Assembly: GCA_016715245.1 (NCBI GenBank)
Contig: JADKAS010000019.1
Location: 35,843-99,842, forward strand
Length of the DNA stretch: 64,000 bases
Source of the DNA: Saprospiraceae bacterium
GTDB lineage: Bacteria; Bacteroidota; Bacteroidia; Chitinophagales; Saprospiraceae
Direction of reading: 5' to 3'
The first letter of the stretch is position 1, and each line of letters begins with the position of its first letter. Below the pieces are notes generated by a model. It searched no databases, had not been told where the DNA came from, and saw nothing but the letters and a program-made list of their open reading frames with translations. This document shows, piece after piece, positions 7,703-16,555 of this stretch. Made by a program: the position numbers and the translations under genes.

Positions 7703-9163
7703 TTATTGAACTATAAATTTAGCAACACCAATTTGTTTGCCAGTCTCCAATTGGATAAAGTATGTTCCTGTGGTCAAAGAAGTGATATCAATTACAAAAT
7801 TTTGTTCACCTATCCCTGCAAATTCTTTTTGTTGACTTATCAGGTGTCTTTTCAAGTCAAACACTCGAATAATTATAGAATTACTCTCCATTGATTTGAA
7901 ACTAATATTCAAATTATTCCACCTGGTAGGGTTTGGGTAGGGAGTAAGATTTATGCTGACATCTACAAATACATCAATGGATGAAGTAACCAAGCTGTCA
8001 TTGGTGTACAGTTTGGAGATATGAGTTTCTGAAGTTTTTGCCCCCGTAATGAGCACATCCTGATCATTGTCCCCGTCTACATCTGCAAAGGCGATAGAGC
8101 TAAAAGAAACGCGATCAAAAGGAGTGCCCGTCATTAATTTAAAACTTCCCGTCCCGTCATTGATGTACAGTTTTGAGATGCGAACACCTGAGCCTGTCCC
8201 TGTAATGAGGACATCCTGATCTTCGTCCCCGTCCACATCGGCAAAGGCGATGGAGCTATTCTCAACGCCCTCAAAAGGAGTGCCCGTCTTTTCGGTAAAA
8301 CTTCCCGTCCCGTCATTAATGTACAATTTCGAGCTGCGAATATATGACTCGTTATTCCCAGTAATGAGAACATCCTGATCGTTGTCACCATCTACATCGG
8401 CAAAGGCGATGGAACTATCTCTAACGCCTTCAAAAGGAGTGCCTGTCATTTCAGTAAAACTTCCTGTCCCGTCATTGGTGTACAGTTTTGAGATGCGACG
8501 CAAAACACCAGTACTCCCCGTAATGAGAACATCCTGATCGTTATCCCCATCCACATCGGCAAAGGCGATGGAGCTATAAGAAACGTCCTCAAAAGGAGTA
8601 CCCGTCATTTCGGTAAAACTTCCCGTCCCGTCATTGGTGTACAGTTTCGCGATTCGAACATATGAAACGTTATTCCCCGTAATGAGGAGATCCTGGTCGT
8701 TGTCCCCATCTACATCGGCAAAGGCGATGGAACTATCAGTAACACCCGTAAATGTAGTGCCCATCATTTCTGTAAAACCTCCTGTCCCGTCATTGGTGTA
8801 CAGTTTCGCGATGCGGGAACCTGACTTGTTTGCCCCTATAATGAGTGCATCCTGATCATTGTCCCCGTCTACATCGGCAAAGGCGATGGAGCTTGCTCTA
8901 ACGGCCTCAAAAGGAGCGTCGGTCAATTCCGTAAACCTTCCCGTCCCGTCATTGGTGTACAGTTTCGAGCTGCCAGCACCAAAACTGCTTAACCCCTTTG
9001 CCCCCGAAATGAGGATATCCTGATCGTTGTCCCCATCCACATCGGCAAAGGCGATGGAGCTTTCTGCAACGCCCTCAAAAGGAGCACCGGTCATTTCGGT
9101 AAAATACTGGGCAGAGAGAGACTGTGTTAACACAAAGAAAAGTAAAAATAAATTTGACTTCAT
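7703..9163 (-). CDS. Secreted FG-GAP/VCBS-repeat protein with T9SS sorting domain
   Basis: This 486-residue protein starts at ATG 9163 with a signal peptide (NLFLLFFVLTQSLSAQ); the longer frame to 9229 starts with GTG and hides the signal. Seven near-identical repeats of about 50-55 residues follow. Each contains SSIAFADVDGDNDQD, a calcium-loop-like DxDxDxD motif of FG-GAP repeats, and KLYTNDGTGSF. A T9SS C-terminal domain ends it (YPNPTRWNNL, then VFDLKRH and GTYFIQLETG). It is predicted to be exported to the cell surface or medium, where it probably binds calcium and mediates adhesion. The gene sits between two copies of an SRPBCC 3' end, so it looks like an insertion or the product of a local rearrangement. 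Its function is otherwise unknown. Confidence 0.9.
   Translation of the reverse strand: MKSNLFLLFFVLTQSLSAQYFTEMTGAPFEGVAESSIAFADVDGDNDQDILISGAKGLSSFGAGSSKLYTNDGTGRFTELTDAPFEAVRASSIAFADVDGDNDQDALIIGANKSGSRIAKLYTNDGTGGFTEMMGTTFTGVTDSSIAFADVDGDNDQDLLITGNNVSYVRIAKLYTNDGTGSFTEMTGTPFEDVSYSSIAFADVDGDNDQDVLITGSTGVLRRISKLYTNDGTGSFTEMTGTPFEGVRDSSIAFADVDGDNDQDVLITGNNESYIRSSKLYINDGTGSFTEKTGTPFEGVENSSIAFADVDGDEDQDVLITGTGSGVRISKLYINDGTGSFKLMTGTPFDRVSFSSIAFADVDGDNDQDVLITGAKTSETHISKLYTNDSLVTSSIDVFVDVSINLTPYPNPTRWNNLNISFKSMESNSIIIRVFDLKRHLISQQKEFAGIGEQNFVIDITSLTTGTYFIQLETGKQIGVAKFIVQ
7996..9097 (-). repeat. Seven tandem ~160-bp in-frame repeats
   Basis: The FG-GAP gene contains seven tandem units that are highly similar at DNA level. 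The stretch encoding FADVDGDNDQD and the KLYTNDGTG stretch recur nearly unchanged. Such similarity implies recent expansion or homogenisation and makes unit number prone to change by recombination. Confidence 0.85.
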
Positions 9164-9266
9164 TTTGTTTGCTATTACGATTGAATTGGTTTGATTTTTT
9201 TTGCTTGCCGCCAACTTGTTGATATCCACAACAAATCTACATCACGATTGCGGTTTTTTATAACTT

Positions 9267-9377
9267 TTGCAAAATAATTGTTTTAAGATAGCTTCCTTTT
9301 GTTGGACGATGTTGCTCAACGGATTAAAAAACTACCTGGAGAAAGGGATAGTGATTCCGTTTGAGGAGCGGTCGTAG
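9267..9377 (+). pseudogene. 3' fragment of an SRPBCC gene (duplicate of 7410-7519)
   Basis: The frame reads QNNCFKIASFCWTMLLNG then LKNYLEKGIVIPFEERS and stops at 9375-9377. It matches the end of the SRPBCC gene at 7410-7519 closely, but without that copy's stop codon or T-run expansion. Similarity continues a few bases past the stop. Only the last ~37 codons are present; upstream the sequence is the promoter side of the FG-GAP gene. Confidence 0.82.
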
Positions 9378-9464
9378 GAAAGGGTGAAGGGGGAAATTTT
9401 AAGCGGTTTGAATGTGTCCAGATATGCAAGTTTTTACATTTATTGTTTTCTTCTCACCAACATT

Positions 9465-9788
9465 TTATTTAACATACGTTTCTTCGATGGTACTTTTTAT
9501 TTGATCTATTGTATCGGCTTCGAGGATTCCAATAATTTTTGTTATCCTTTGTTTATCAATAGTTCTTATTTGATCGATAGCTACCATTCCTTTTATTTTG
9601 TCGCTTATTATGTTTATTCTGGTTGGATATTTTTTAAGAGTTGATGTAATGGGTGCGATAACTATCGTTTTTAAGAAATGATTCATTTCATCAGGTGAGA
9701 TTACCACACAGGGTCTTGTTTTACTAATTTCGCTTCCTAAGGTTGGTTCCAGATTAACAAGGACTATTTCGTATTGATTGATTTTCAT
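9465..9788 (-). CDS. mazF: MazF/PemK-family toxin (endoribonuclease)
   Basis: A 107-residue protein with the MazF fold. It begins KINQYEIVLVNLEPTLGSEISKTRPCVVISPDEMN, with the conserved GSE...TRPCVV strand and a P-rich turn, then IAPITS and the VAIDQIRTIDKQR block. The family cleaves mRNA at short sequence motifs and is blocked by its antitoxin. The ATG at 9788 overlaps the antitoxin TGA as ATGA, so the two are translationally coupled; the alternative upstream start is TTG and adds two residues. It is intact. Confidence 0.9.
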   Translation of the reverse strand: MKINQYEIVLVNLEPTLGSEISKTRPCVVISPDEMNHFLKTIVIAPITSTLKKYPTRINIISDKIKGMVAIDQIRTIDKQRITKIIGILEADTIDQIKSTIEETYVK

Positions 9789-10024
9789 TCCCAATTTGTT
9801 TCTTCTTCAAAAATATCCCCGATCAACAATTCATCGTCTCCATTCTTTCGCATTTCCTGGAAAGCTTTAGCCCAATTACTTCTTGGTTTTGAAATCGGTT
9901 CTATGATGATGAAGTTTTCTTCCAATCGCATATTTACTGTATCCCCAATATCGTATTTTTCCAGAATGGTTTTACTAAATCGCACTCCCTTTGAATTTCC
10001 TATTTTTATTATTTTGGTTTGCAT
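9785..10024 (-). CDS. mazE: MazE/AbrB-type antitoxin
   Basis: A 79-residue protein starting at ATG 10024 (MQTKIIKIGNSKGVRFSK). This is the swapped-hairpin AbrB/SpoVT DNA-binding domain typical of MazE. The acidic C-terminal tail (GDDELLIGDIFEEETNWE) would wrap around and inhibit the MazF toxin. The first gene of the operon, it overlaps the toxin start by four bases. The family normally represses its own promoter, which would lie in the AT-rich stretch after 10024. The upstream GTG start adds only five residues and is less likely. Confidence 0.88.
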   Translation of the reverse strand: MQTKIIKIGNSKGVRFSKTILEKYDIGDTVNMRLEENFIIIEPISKPRSNWAKAFQEMRKNGDDELLIGDIFEEETNWE

Positions 10025-10101
10025 ACATAAAATTTTCACAAAGTTATTACATTGTAATCACATTTTCAAATAAATTATGTTAGTGAGAACTTATTTTCTT
10101 A

Positions 10102-11676
10102 TTAAATCTTTACTACCTTTTTGGTCTTACTAAATTCTTTATTTCTGATATGAATAAAATAAGAGCCCGGCTTAAATGCCGAAAGATCTATCATAATCTG
10201 ATGTTGGCTCATTTTGCTTCCAAAGACTGAAGTACTCATAAGGAATCCACCGGCACTATCGAATACCCTGACAACAGACTGTTGATCTTTACTGAAATAA
10301 CTGAGTTGTACCTTATCCACGGTAGGATTAGGATATACATTTATCTCTGCGTCTTGCGATAGATTATTAGTAGTGCTACTGACAGTGAGGCAGCTTTCTT
10401 TAAACAGAGGCAGGGCCTGAAAATCAGGATAAAGCACATCAAACACGTCATTTTCCTGCAATCCAAGCCAGTCTTTTAATATCGTTCCATAAATATCCCT
10501 GAAATCATATTGCATAGGTACTCCTTCGTCAATACCTACTTGTGTATCAATCTCAGGATGATCGCCTAATATTTGATTTTCTATACAGGAGCCAAACAGA
10601 AACAAGGGTGCTGCCGTTCCATGGTCTGTCCCGTAAGCTCCGTTGGAACGAATCCTTCGTCCGAATTCCGAATAAGTCATACCAATTACCCTGTCATTCA
10701 CACTCAACAAGTTCAGATCATCCTGAAATGCACAAATGGCATCTGAAAGCTGTTTTAGCAGGTCACTATGTAGGCCTGTTGTTGTTTCATCTATTACAAC
10801 CTGATTGTCATGTGTGTCAAAGCCGCCTAATTGCACAATGTAAATCTTGGTTTGTAATCCCCCGGAAATAAGCCGGGAAACATTTTTTAATTTTTTGGCA
10901 ATTTCTGTGTCCAAGCTATCCCATTTTGCAGATAAGTTATTGCCTGCATTAGCGGCTTCACTAATTACAGATGCAAATGCATTGGTTTGTGCAACGGTAT
11001 CATTTACGAAAGACAATGCATCACCAAAACAATTTGCCGGAATATCACCTTCGGCACTCACCAACGCCATACCCGGGTTGAATGGGTCAAGTAAAGACAA
11101 GCTGTAATTGGCATTGACTCCCTGACAGGTCTCCGAGATTATTTTTCCCATGGTTAAAGCGAATGGATGCGGATTATCTGTATTAGGATATCCATTCGGA
11201 TAGTCTGAATAATTAAGGTCATAAAATCGTCCAATCCATCCTGTACTATCAAATTCTTTTGCGCTTGATGCGGAATTCCAAATGTCTGATGACCTGAAAT
11301 GCGAACGGTTCTGATTTGGATATCCAACATTTTGAACTATACCCAGACTTTCCATTTCCCAAACATCTTTCATGCCCTGCATGGCAGAATGAAAACCATA
11401 TTCATTGTGAAAATTAATGATGGAATTTTCAGGTAAAATAATATTACTTCTTACAGCCTGCAAATTGGCATATTGCCCGCTATGATAAATGGTTGACAAT
11501 CCGTCATTACCTCCCTGCAACTGAACAAGCACTAATATTTTATCATTATCTCCTTTTAAAAAAGAGGAATTGGGATTTGCTGCGGCAAATAAAGGGATTC
11601 CACTTAAAGTAAGAGGGATGGATGCCAATGCCGATGTTTTAAGAAAATCCCTTCGATTTATTTTTACCTTGGTCAT
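10102..11676 (-). CDS. DUF1501 family protein with Tat-like signal and T9SS sorting domain
   Basis: This 524-residue secreted protein begins with a twin-arginine signal (NRRDFLKTSALASIPL). The DUF1501 domain follows, with LVQLQGGNDGLS, FRSSDIW, a GGFDTHDNQ block and TEFGRR-like YSEFGRRIR, and GTDHGTAAP. These match the alkaline-phosphatase-superfamily-like fold assigned to the family. The C-terminus is a T9SS domain (VYPNPTVDKVQLSY, then KPGSYFIHI). It is the second gene of a pair with DUF1800, 64 bases downstream of it. DUF1501 and DUF1800 proteins are widely found together, but their joint function is unknown. Confidence 0.92.
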   Translation of the reverse strand: MTKVKINRRDFLKTSALASIPLTLSGIPLFAAANPNSSFLKGDNDKILVLVQLQGGNDGLSTIYHSGQYANLQAVRSNIILPENSIINFHNEYGFHSAMQGMKDVWEMESLGIVQNVGYPNQNRSHFRSSDIWNSASSAKEFDSTGWIGRFYDLNYSDYPNGYPNTDNPHPFALTMGKIISETCQGVNANYSLSLLDPFNPGMALVSAEGDIPANCFGDALSFVNDTVAQTNAFASVISEAANAGNNLSAKWDSLDTEIAKKLKNVSRLISGGLQTKIYIVQLGGFDTHDNQVVIDETTTGLHSDLLKQLSDAICAFQDDLNLLSVNDRVIGMTYSEFGRRIRSNGAYGTDHGTAAPLFLFGSCIENQILGDHPEIDTQVGIDEGVPMQYDFRDIYGTILKDWLGLQENDVFDVLYPDFQALPLFKESCLTVSSTTNNLSQDAEINVYPNPTVDKVQLSYFSKDQQSVVRVFDSAGGFLMSTSVFGSKMSQHQIMIDLSAFKPGSYFIHIRNKEFSKTKKVVKI

Positions 11677-11740
11677 GTGTTTATTTTATATTGTTTTTTA
11701 ATGGCCATGCTTAGACATTGTCCTGCAAAGGATGAAATCT

Positions 11741-13366
11741 TTACATGATTTGAAATTCAGACATTCTGACCATCACAGAAAACAGGCTCTTTAATTTGTT
11801 TTCAACTGACTCTTCGAGTGCCTGATTGGAAGGGTCGGCCAGATAATCAGAATATTCAACCGTCCACTCAAAATCAGGTAAACCCGGAATCAGTACATCC
11901 TTCAAACTGGTTAATTGATTGGTTGTAATCGGATAGTTAAACATGATTTCTGCCAATTTATTGACAAGCACATTAGGGTCATTTGCATCTGGAATATTTT
12001 TGACTATCTCCAATACAGGCACAAGAGAAGTTACACGGTAATTTTCATCATTATAGCTGAATATTCCGCCTTCCACTATTAGTCTGCAAAATTCATGACG
12101 CTTGGGAAGTAGTAAATTATTTATCCATAATTTATCAAACTGGGGTTCCTGGTAATAAGCTTTCCATCCGGCTACGTCAGGGTGATAAAAAAGAGCCTGC
12201 TCCAGGTCTGTACTCATAATGTAATGATTGTAGGCATAGTCATATTCATCTTCAACTTCACCCTGAGGCGGATTTATACCTAAACCTCTCGTAACAGACA
12301 TCATTAAATCCATAGGATTTTTTATAATGCAGGCCGTTGCGTCATAAAAATGTTCTGATTTTAAAAGAACCTTCAAGGCAGGAGCTATTTCGTAATTACT
12401 GTCCCGAATGATTGCAGCTAATGGTTCGATAATATTCATTTCAATATCTTCTGAAATATTATTATGAACAAACCAGCGATATAACTTTCTCATGATGAAA
12501 CGGGAACATTCTTCCTGCTGAAAAATCACATCTATCAGGTCACGGAATTCTTGTTCGCCATTTTCTGAAATGACCGTATTGTTGAATCTATGGGATAATT
12601 GTTTATTTCCCTGGGTGTGATTAGCGTTTACAAACTGAGCCGTTAAAGTATTTTGATTGCTTACCGGCAGCACTCTCCATCCTGTGAGTACTTTTGCCAT
12701 TTGAATGACGTCATCTTCGGTATAATTGGTATAATCTCCTGGTGCGACCAGGTCACCTTTACCCACGGTAAATAACTCCAATAACTCACGGGAATAATTT
12801 TCATTTGGGGCATTATTGGTATTCTCAGCCCCGCTTAAATAAAAGAGCATACTGGTATCAATAGTAATTTCTTTAGCCAGCTCTTTAAAATTTCCGGTGG
12901 CAAATCTCCTCAAAAGTGAATAATATAAATATTCCCTGTGCGCAATGGTAGCATCTGCTACAACAAAGTGGTTGTGCCAGAATAATGTCAATTTTTCCCT
13001 GATAGAGATGCCGGAATAATGCATTTGTAATACCGTCCATGAATAAAGAGATTTACTTCTCGAACGTAATACCCTGTTGCGCAACATCGGGGGATTGATA
13101 TTCGGGAAAGGAGCGGCATTAACCCAGGTTTCACCATACAATGCTCCGGGGTCATTGAGTTGGTTATTGCCCGTACCATCAGGTATAGACTTCAAGGGTG
13201 GATCCGGCATTGGCAATGGGGCAAAAAGAGTTTCAATCGTCCCGTTTAATCCTAAACCAATTGATGTATCCACCATTTGCACAGAAGGTCCGAAGGTAGT
13301 TCTTTTTAACAGGTGCCTTGCTTGTATTGCACTCCAGGATCCCGTATATTCATCTAAGTATGGCAT
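11741..13366 (-). CDS. DUF1800 family protein
   Basis: This 541-residue protein carries the DUF1800 signature: AIQARHLLKRTTFGPS near the N-terminus, LTLFWHNHFVV, ENYSRELLELFTVG, and GWKAYYQEPQF near the end. No clear signal peptide is visible at the chosen start, although family members are often exported. It is the first gene of a two-gene operon with the DUF1501 protein, with 64 bases between them. The family function is not established. The high conservation of the ELLELFTVG block suggests an enzymatic or structural core. Confidence 0.92.
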   Translation of the reverse strand: MPYLDEYTGSWSAIQARHLLKRTTFGPSVQMVDTSIGLGLNGTIETLFAPLPMPDPPLKSIPDGTGNNQLNDPGALYGETWVNAAPFPNINPPMLRNRVLRSRSKSLYSWTVLQMHYSGISIREKLTLFWHNHFVVADATIAHREYLYYSLLRRFATGNFKELAKEITIDTSMLFYLSGAENTNNAPNENYSRELLELFTVGKGDLVAPGDYTNYTEDDVIQMAKVLTGWRVLPVSNQNTLTAQFVNANHTQGNKQLSHRFNNTVISENGEQEFRDLIDVIFQQEECSRFIMRKLYRWFVHNNISEDIEMNIIEPLAAIIRDSNYEIAPALKVLLKSEHFYDATACIIKNPMDLMMSVTRGLGINPPQGEVEDEYDYAYNHYIMSTDLEQALFYHPDVAGWKAYYQEPQFDKLWINNLLLPKRHEFCRLIVEGGIFSYNDENYRVTSLVPVLEIVKNIPDANDPNVLVNKLAEIMFNYPITTNQLTSLKDVLIPGLPDFEWTVEYSDYLADPSNQALEESVENKLKSLFSVMVRMSEFQIM

Positions 13367-13688
13367 GCTTTCGTTTTATTTGTTTTGGTTGTCTTTACCT
13401 TGATTTTATCAACAAATAAAATATATCAATCACTTTATCCACTTCGTTTTTTGAATTTTTCTTAAGAATTTATGCCTTTTCAAAAATACAAGCCTGGATA
13501 AAATGTTGATATTTTATTACTGATTTCTTACTACAAATACATAACAAAAGTATCAAGAACTTTTTTTGTTCTCACTAAAAAGAAGTTTTTTTTAAGAAAT
13601 GAAATGAATGGATTAAAGTCTGATTTTCATAAAACTTAAGGTAAATTACAAAAGTATTGCCAATACCTTGCGATACTCCCAAATTACC
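13367..13688. other. AT-rich intergenic interval
   Basis: No gene is visible between the DUF1800 and DUF4407 genes, both on the minus strand. The stretch is strongly AT-rich and must hold the promoter of the DUF1800-DUF1501 operon. No convincing terminator or repeat was seen. Confidence 0.5.
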
Positions 13689-14855
13689 TTATTCCTTAAT
13701 AAAACATTTTTTTGTAAACTGCTCCCACAAATCTTTGTTTGTTTTGTCCTTGCCGTTGCGATATTCAGCCATCATCTCGTCAAGTTTTGAATGGTTGACT
13801 TCTTTTGCTTCCGTAAAGAATTTACGTATTAATGCAAGTTCATTTTCCAATGTAAGATTTTTATATTCTTCAAGCTTTGCCAATATAATTTCTTTGTCGT
13901 TCTCCGAACTTTTAACTTCTTCTTCCGTAATAAAATTGGCTTTGCTTTTGTAACTTCTTGTACCGTACAACATTTTTGCAATAAGTGCCGACAATTCAAT
14001 GAGGGCAAGTATAAAAACAAGTAAATAATATCGCATCCTCAAACTACCTGTTTTGTCCTTTGTCAATAAAGATTGCAATGCTTCAACCTGTATTAATGTG
14101 CCAAATGCTGTATTACTCTGTTTAAAATCTTCAAATTCTTTGGCAATTTTTGTATTTATTTCATTTATCTTTTCCTGAATTGTTGCTATTTTGGGTTGTA
14201 AAGTGTCAGCGGTTTTTTGATATTCTTCCAGATGTTGTTTAAATATTTTTTCTTTTTGCTGTGATACAATGTTGTAACCCCATCTTTTGGTACCACCACT
14301 GCCATCCATTTCCGTTTTAAAATCTGTTTCAGCATGGTTTAATAATTTTTCTTTGTTGCTTAAGATGTTTTCCAGATCTGTTTTTTGTTGTTTCAATTGG
14401 TCAGCGTCAAATTTGTATACTATTTCAAGCTCCTTTTTTCTTTCCTGATTTTTTTTGTCAACGAGGATTTGGGCTTCTCTTTTAATATCAGGTTCATAAA
14501 ACTTTAAAATCATAGGTTGTGCAAGGAAGATTCCGAGTAATGTTGCCAATAAAAGTCTGAAACCAATGGAGTAAAGATTTGTACTTCCGGATGACATGGA
14601 AGCAATCAATGCCCTGTCAAAACTTACAATATAAAACCCCATAAAAAGTCCTGCAATAACAGGCATAAACGGATTTGATGTTACTGTCAGGAAGAAAAAA
14701 GTCCAGGCTAAAGCAGAATAGATACCCACTATAAATAATAATGTCCCAATGATACCTGCATGGTAACTGTCAACCTTACAGGTTTTTATAATGTCCTTTT
14801 TGAAACCTGCTAAATTCCAGAGAATCTCTCTGACCTTATTATCTTTCTCTTCCAT
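13689..14855 (-). CDS. DUF4407 membrane protein
   Basis: This 388-residue inner-membrane protein has two N-terminal TM segments (about 32-54 and 63-80, with FMGFYIVSFDRALIASM), a third near 97-112 (FRLLLATLLGIFLAQP), a long charged coiled-coil region (about 120-245), a fourth TM near 268-288 (YYLLVFILALIELSALIAKML), and a cytoplasmic C-terminal tail. The SFDRALI motif and the coiled coil between TM3 and TM4 are characteristic of DUF4407. The role is unknown. The gene is monocistronic, with intergenic gaps of over 300 bases on both sides. Confidence 0.87.
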   Translation of the reverse strand: MEEKDNKVREILWNLAGFKKDIIKTCKVDSYHAGIIGTLLFIVGIYSALAWTFFFLTVTSNPFMPVIAGLFMGFYIVSFDRALIASMSSGSTNLYSIGFRLLLATLLGIFLAQPMILKFYEPDIKREAQILVDKKNQERKKELEIVYKFDADQLKQQKTDLENILSNKEKLLNHAETDFKTEMDGSGGTKRWGYNIVSQQKEKIFKQHLEEYQKTADTLQPKIATIQEKINEINTKIAKEFEDFKQSNTAFGTLIQVEALQSLLTKDKTGSLRMRYYLLVFILALIELSALIAKMLYGTRSYKSKANFITEEEVKSSENDKEIILAKLEEYKNLTLENELALIRKFFTEAKEVNHSKLDEMMAEYRNGKDKTNKDLWEQFTKKCFIKE

Positions 14856-15181
14856 TGTAATGATTTTTGCAATTGCTGAAAATTTAATTTCATCTTCATT
14901 AAATCTGCATCACATATTGATGTTTTTTCAACTATGGTAAAATTAATGGTTGAGTTTTTACCACACAATTTTTTTAGACAAGAGTCGACTTTTTCAGGTT
15001 AAACTTATTCTTAAGTATGTATGGATTATTGCTGTTTTTCTTCCCTTGTCCGGAGCCAGACAAGATTTGAAAATACAAAACAATTAAAATTATATTTCTT
15101 GTTAAGTATGCTTCTTAACTTTTAATGTTTATCATTTGTTTGATTTTGTCATAGTTGATAACGGTTGGAGACCGTTATTTT
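14856..15181. other. Intergenic interval upstream of DUF4407
   Basis: No gene is visible. A hairpin at 15158-15178, just after the TfoX-like gene, may be its terminator. A weaker CTTGTC/GACAAG stem lies at 15045-15064. The rest is AT-rich and presumably contains the DUF4407 promoter. Confidence 0.5.
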
Positions 15182-15186
15182 TTATT
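15158..15186 (-). terminator. Possible terminator hairpin after the TfoX-like gene
   Basis: ATAACGGT (15158-15165) pairs with ACCGTTAT (15171-15178) around a five-base loop. A run of six Ts follows on the plus strand, which is an A-run upstream of the stem on the minus strand. It fits a rho-independent terminator for plus-strand transcription better than for the minus-strand gene ending at 15182. Confidence 0.4.
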
Positions 15187-15520
15187 GATTTTTATTTCCT
15201 TTTATCTTTTTCGGTTTAGGCTCCGGAAGTTCATTAACTGTAATCCTTACTAAATGGCTGATCCAGTCCCGGTCTTCCATTTTATCTTCAATAAGGAAAT
15301 ACGGTTTGGCTCCGGGGTAAGGCGGTGCTTCAACAACATCCTTAATAAATAACCTGCCCGATTCCGTTGGTTTTATAAATAGTTTGTTATCACAAATAAG
15401 GGCAAAAATTTTATTGCCCGAGTATATTCCATATTCCCCAAACATACTTTTGGCCGTGATATCTCCGGTATTTTCAATTTGGTCAATCACAAAATCCACG
15501 AATTTTTTATCTGATGCCAT
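15182..15520 (-). CDS. TfoX N-terminal domain protein
   Basis: A 112-residue single-domain protein of the TfoX-N family. Visible features are FVDFVIDQIENTGDITAKSMFGEYGIYSGNKIFALICDNKLFIKP, with the MFGEYG turn and the LFIKPT strand, followed by PYPGAKPYF. It lacks the TfoX C-terminal helix-hairpin-helix domain and is the stand-alone form common in Bacteroidota. TfoX in gammaproteobacteria regulates competence; the role of the stand-alone domain is not established. The Lys/Pro-rich tail is unremarkable. Confidence 0.85.
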   Translation of the reverse strand: MASDKKFVDFVIDQIENTGDITAKSMFGEYGIYSGNKIFALICDNKLFIKPTESGRLFIKDVVEAPPYPGAKPYFLIEDKMEDRDWISHLVRITVNELPEPKPKKIKGNKNQ

Positions 15521-15549
15521 TTAAATTAAATTTTTACTCTTTCTTTCTT

Positions 15550-15602
15550 TCATTTTCAACTTTCAATTTTCAACTTTCAATTTTCAATTTTCAATTTTCA
15601 AC
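15550..15602. repeat. TTTTCAA-type short tandem repeat
   Basis: About seven copies of a 7-base unit TTTTCAA or TTTCAAC run head to tail between the TfoX-like gene and the membrane protein gene. It is non-coding low-complexity sequence of the kind prone to length change. Confidence 0.8.
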
Positions 15603-15757
15603 GCCCTCATGGGCAGTACTTCGCTTCCTTTGTTTCAACTTATCCTTATTCCGGCATTATCAATATGCTGACCAATGAAGAAATGATGGTCAGTCCATAT
15701 TTTATATGTTCTGACATTATTTATTTTGAGGCAAATTAAAGAATTTCCATCGATACT

Positions 15758-16555
15758 TTACTTTGTATTTATGATTTCTTTCTGGGCTTTAAGTTCTTTG
15801 ATCAATGGACGACCCTGCAATGCCTGAACCAATGTCAATACAGCCAAAAGCCCGTACACCAGAGAAAGTCCTATTGTCCATTTTGTGTTTTTCAATATGA
15901 AATATGAAAGGACAGGCAGTACTTGCAAGGCATGCATACCCATAAAATGAGAAATGCGTAAATCACCTTCGGTTTTGCTCCAACCGAGGACAAACAAATT
16001 TGAATTATCATTTAACGCTCCGACACTATGGTTCAGTCTCGAACCCATAACAAAACCTTCAAAAGAAAAAATTACAAAAATGATAATCCCCAATCGAATG
16101 GCCCAGACATAATAATCAGGCAATTCCGGAAATGTGTTTTTGAAAAAGAGAAAACCTATATAAGCAGTGTATAACGTTACCAATGTTGCTGCCAGTGCCA
16201 TAAGTGAAAACATAGCGGAATAAAAAGGTGTAGTCTGATTATAATGAGATAATTCGCCTTTGCCAGCCTGGACTGCGATATAAACTATCTCAAACCCCAG
16301 CAATAAAATGATTGACCAATTGAACAGTTTTATATTAAAATCGGGAAGATAAAAACAATACCAAGCCATTGCCAAGGCAAATGTCAGTGTTGAAAAAGCA
16401 AATTTAAAAGGCTTATACCAGGCGTTAACTCCATACACTTGTGTGCTTGTCGTCTTTGCCAAAATCAGAAATATTATTGAAAATAAAAGGCAAATCAATC
16501 CAAAGTAAAACATGGTTTCATTGCGATGTTTCAGTTGCAATATGATGTCTGTCAT
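15758..16555 (-). CDS. Polytopic membrane protein, function unknown
   Basis: This 265-residue protein has about seven TM helices, starting with FYFGLICLLFSIIFLILA. It has recurring polar residues in loops (NAWYKPFKFAFS, EGFVMGSRLNHSVG) and a conserved-looking DLRISHFMGMHALQVLP segment with histidines that could lie within the membrane. Its ATG overlaps the stop of the upstream SDR gene as ATGA, so the two are cotranslated. I do not recognise the family. The operon context, an SDR and a secreted SRPBCC protein, suggests lipid or small-molecule metabolism, but that is inference. Confidence 0.75.
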   Translation of the reverse strand: MTDIILQLKHRNETMFYFGLICLLFSIIFLILAKTTSTQVYGVNAWYKPFKFAFSTLTFALAMAWYCFYLPDFNIKLFNWSIILLLGFEIVYIAVQAGKGELSHYNQTTPFYSAMFSLMALAATLVTLYTAYIGFLFFKNTFPELPDYYVWAIRLGIIIFVIFSFEGFVMGSRLNHSVGALNDNSNLFVLGWSKTEGDLRISHFMGMHALQVLPVLSYFILKNTKWTIGLSLVYGLLAVLTLVQALQGRPLIKELKAQKEIINTK

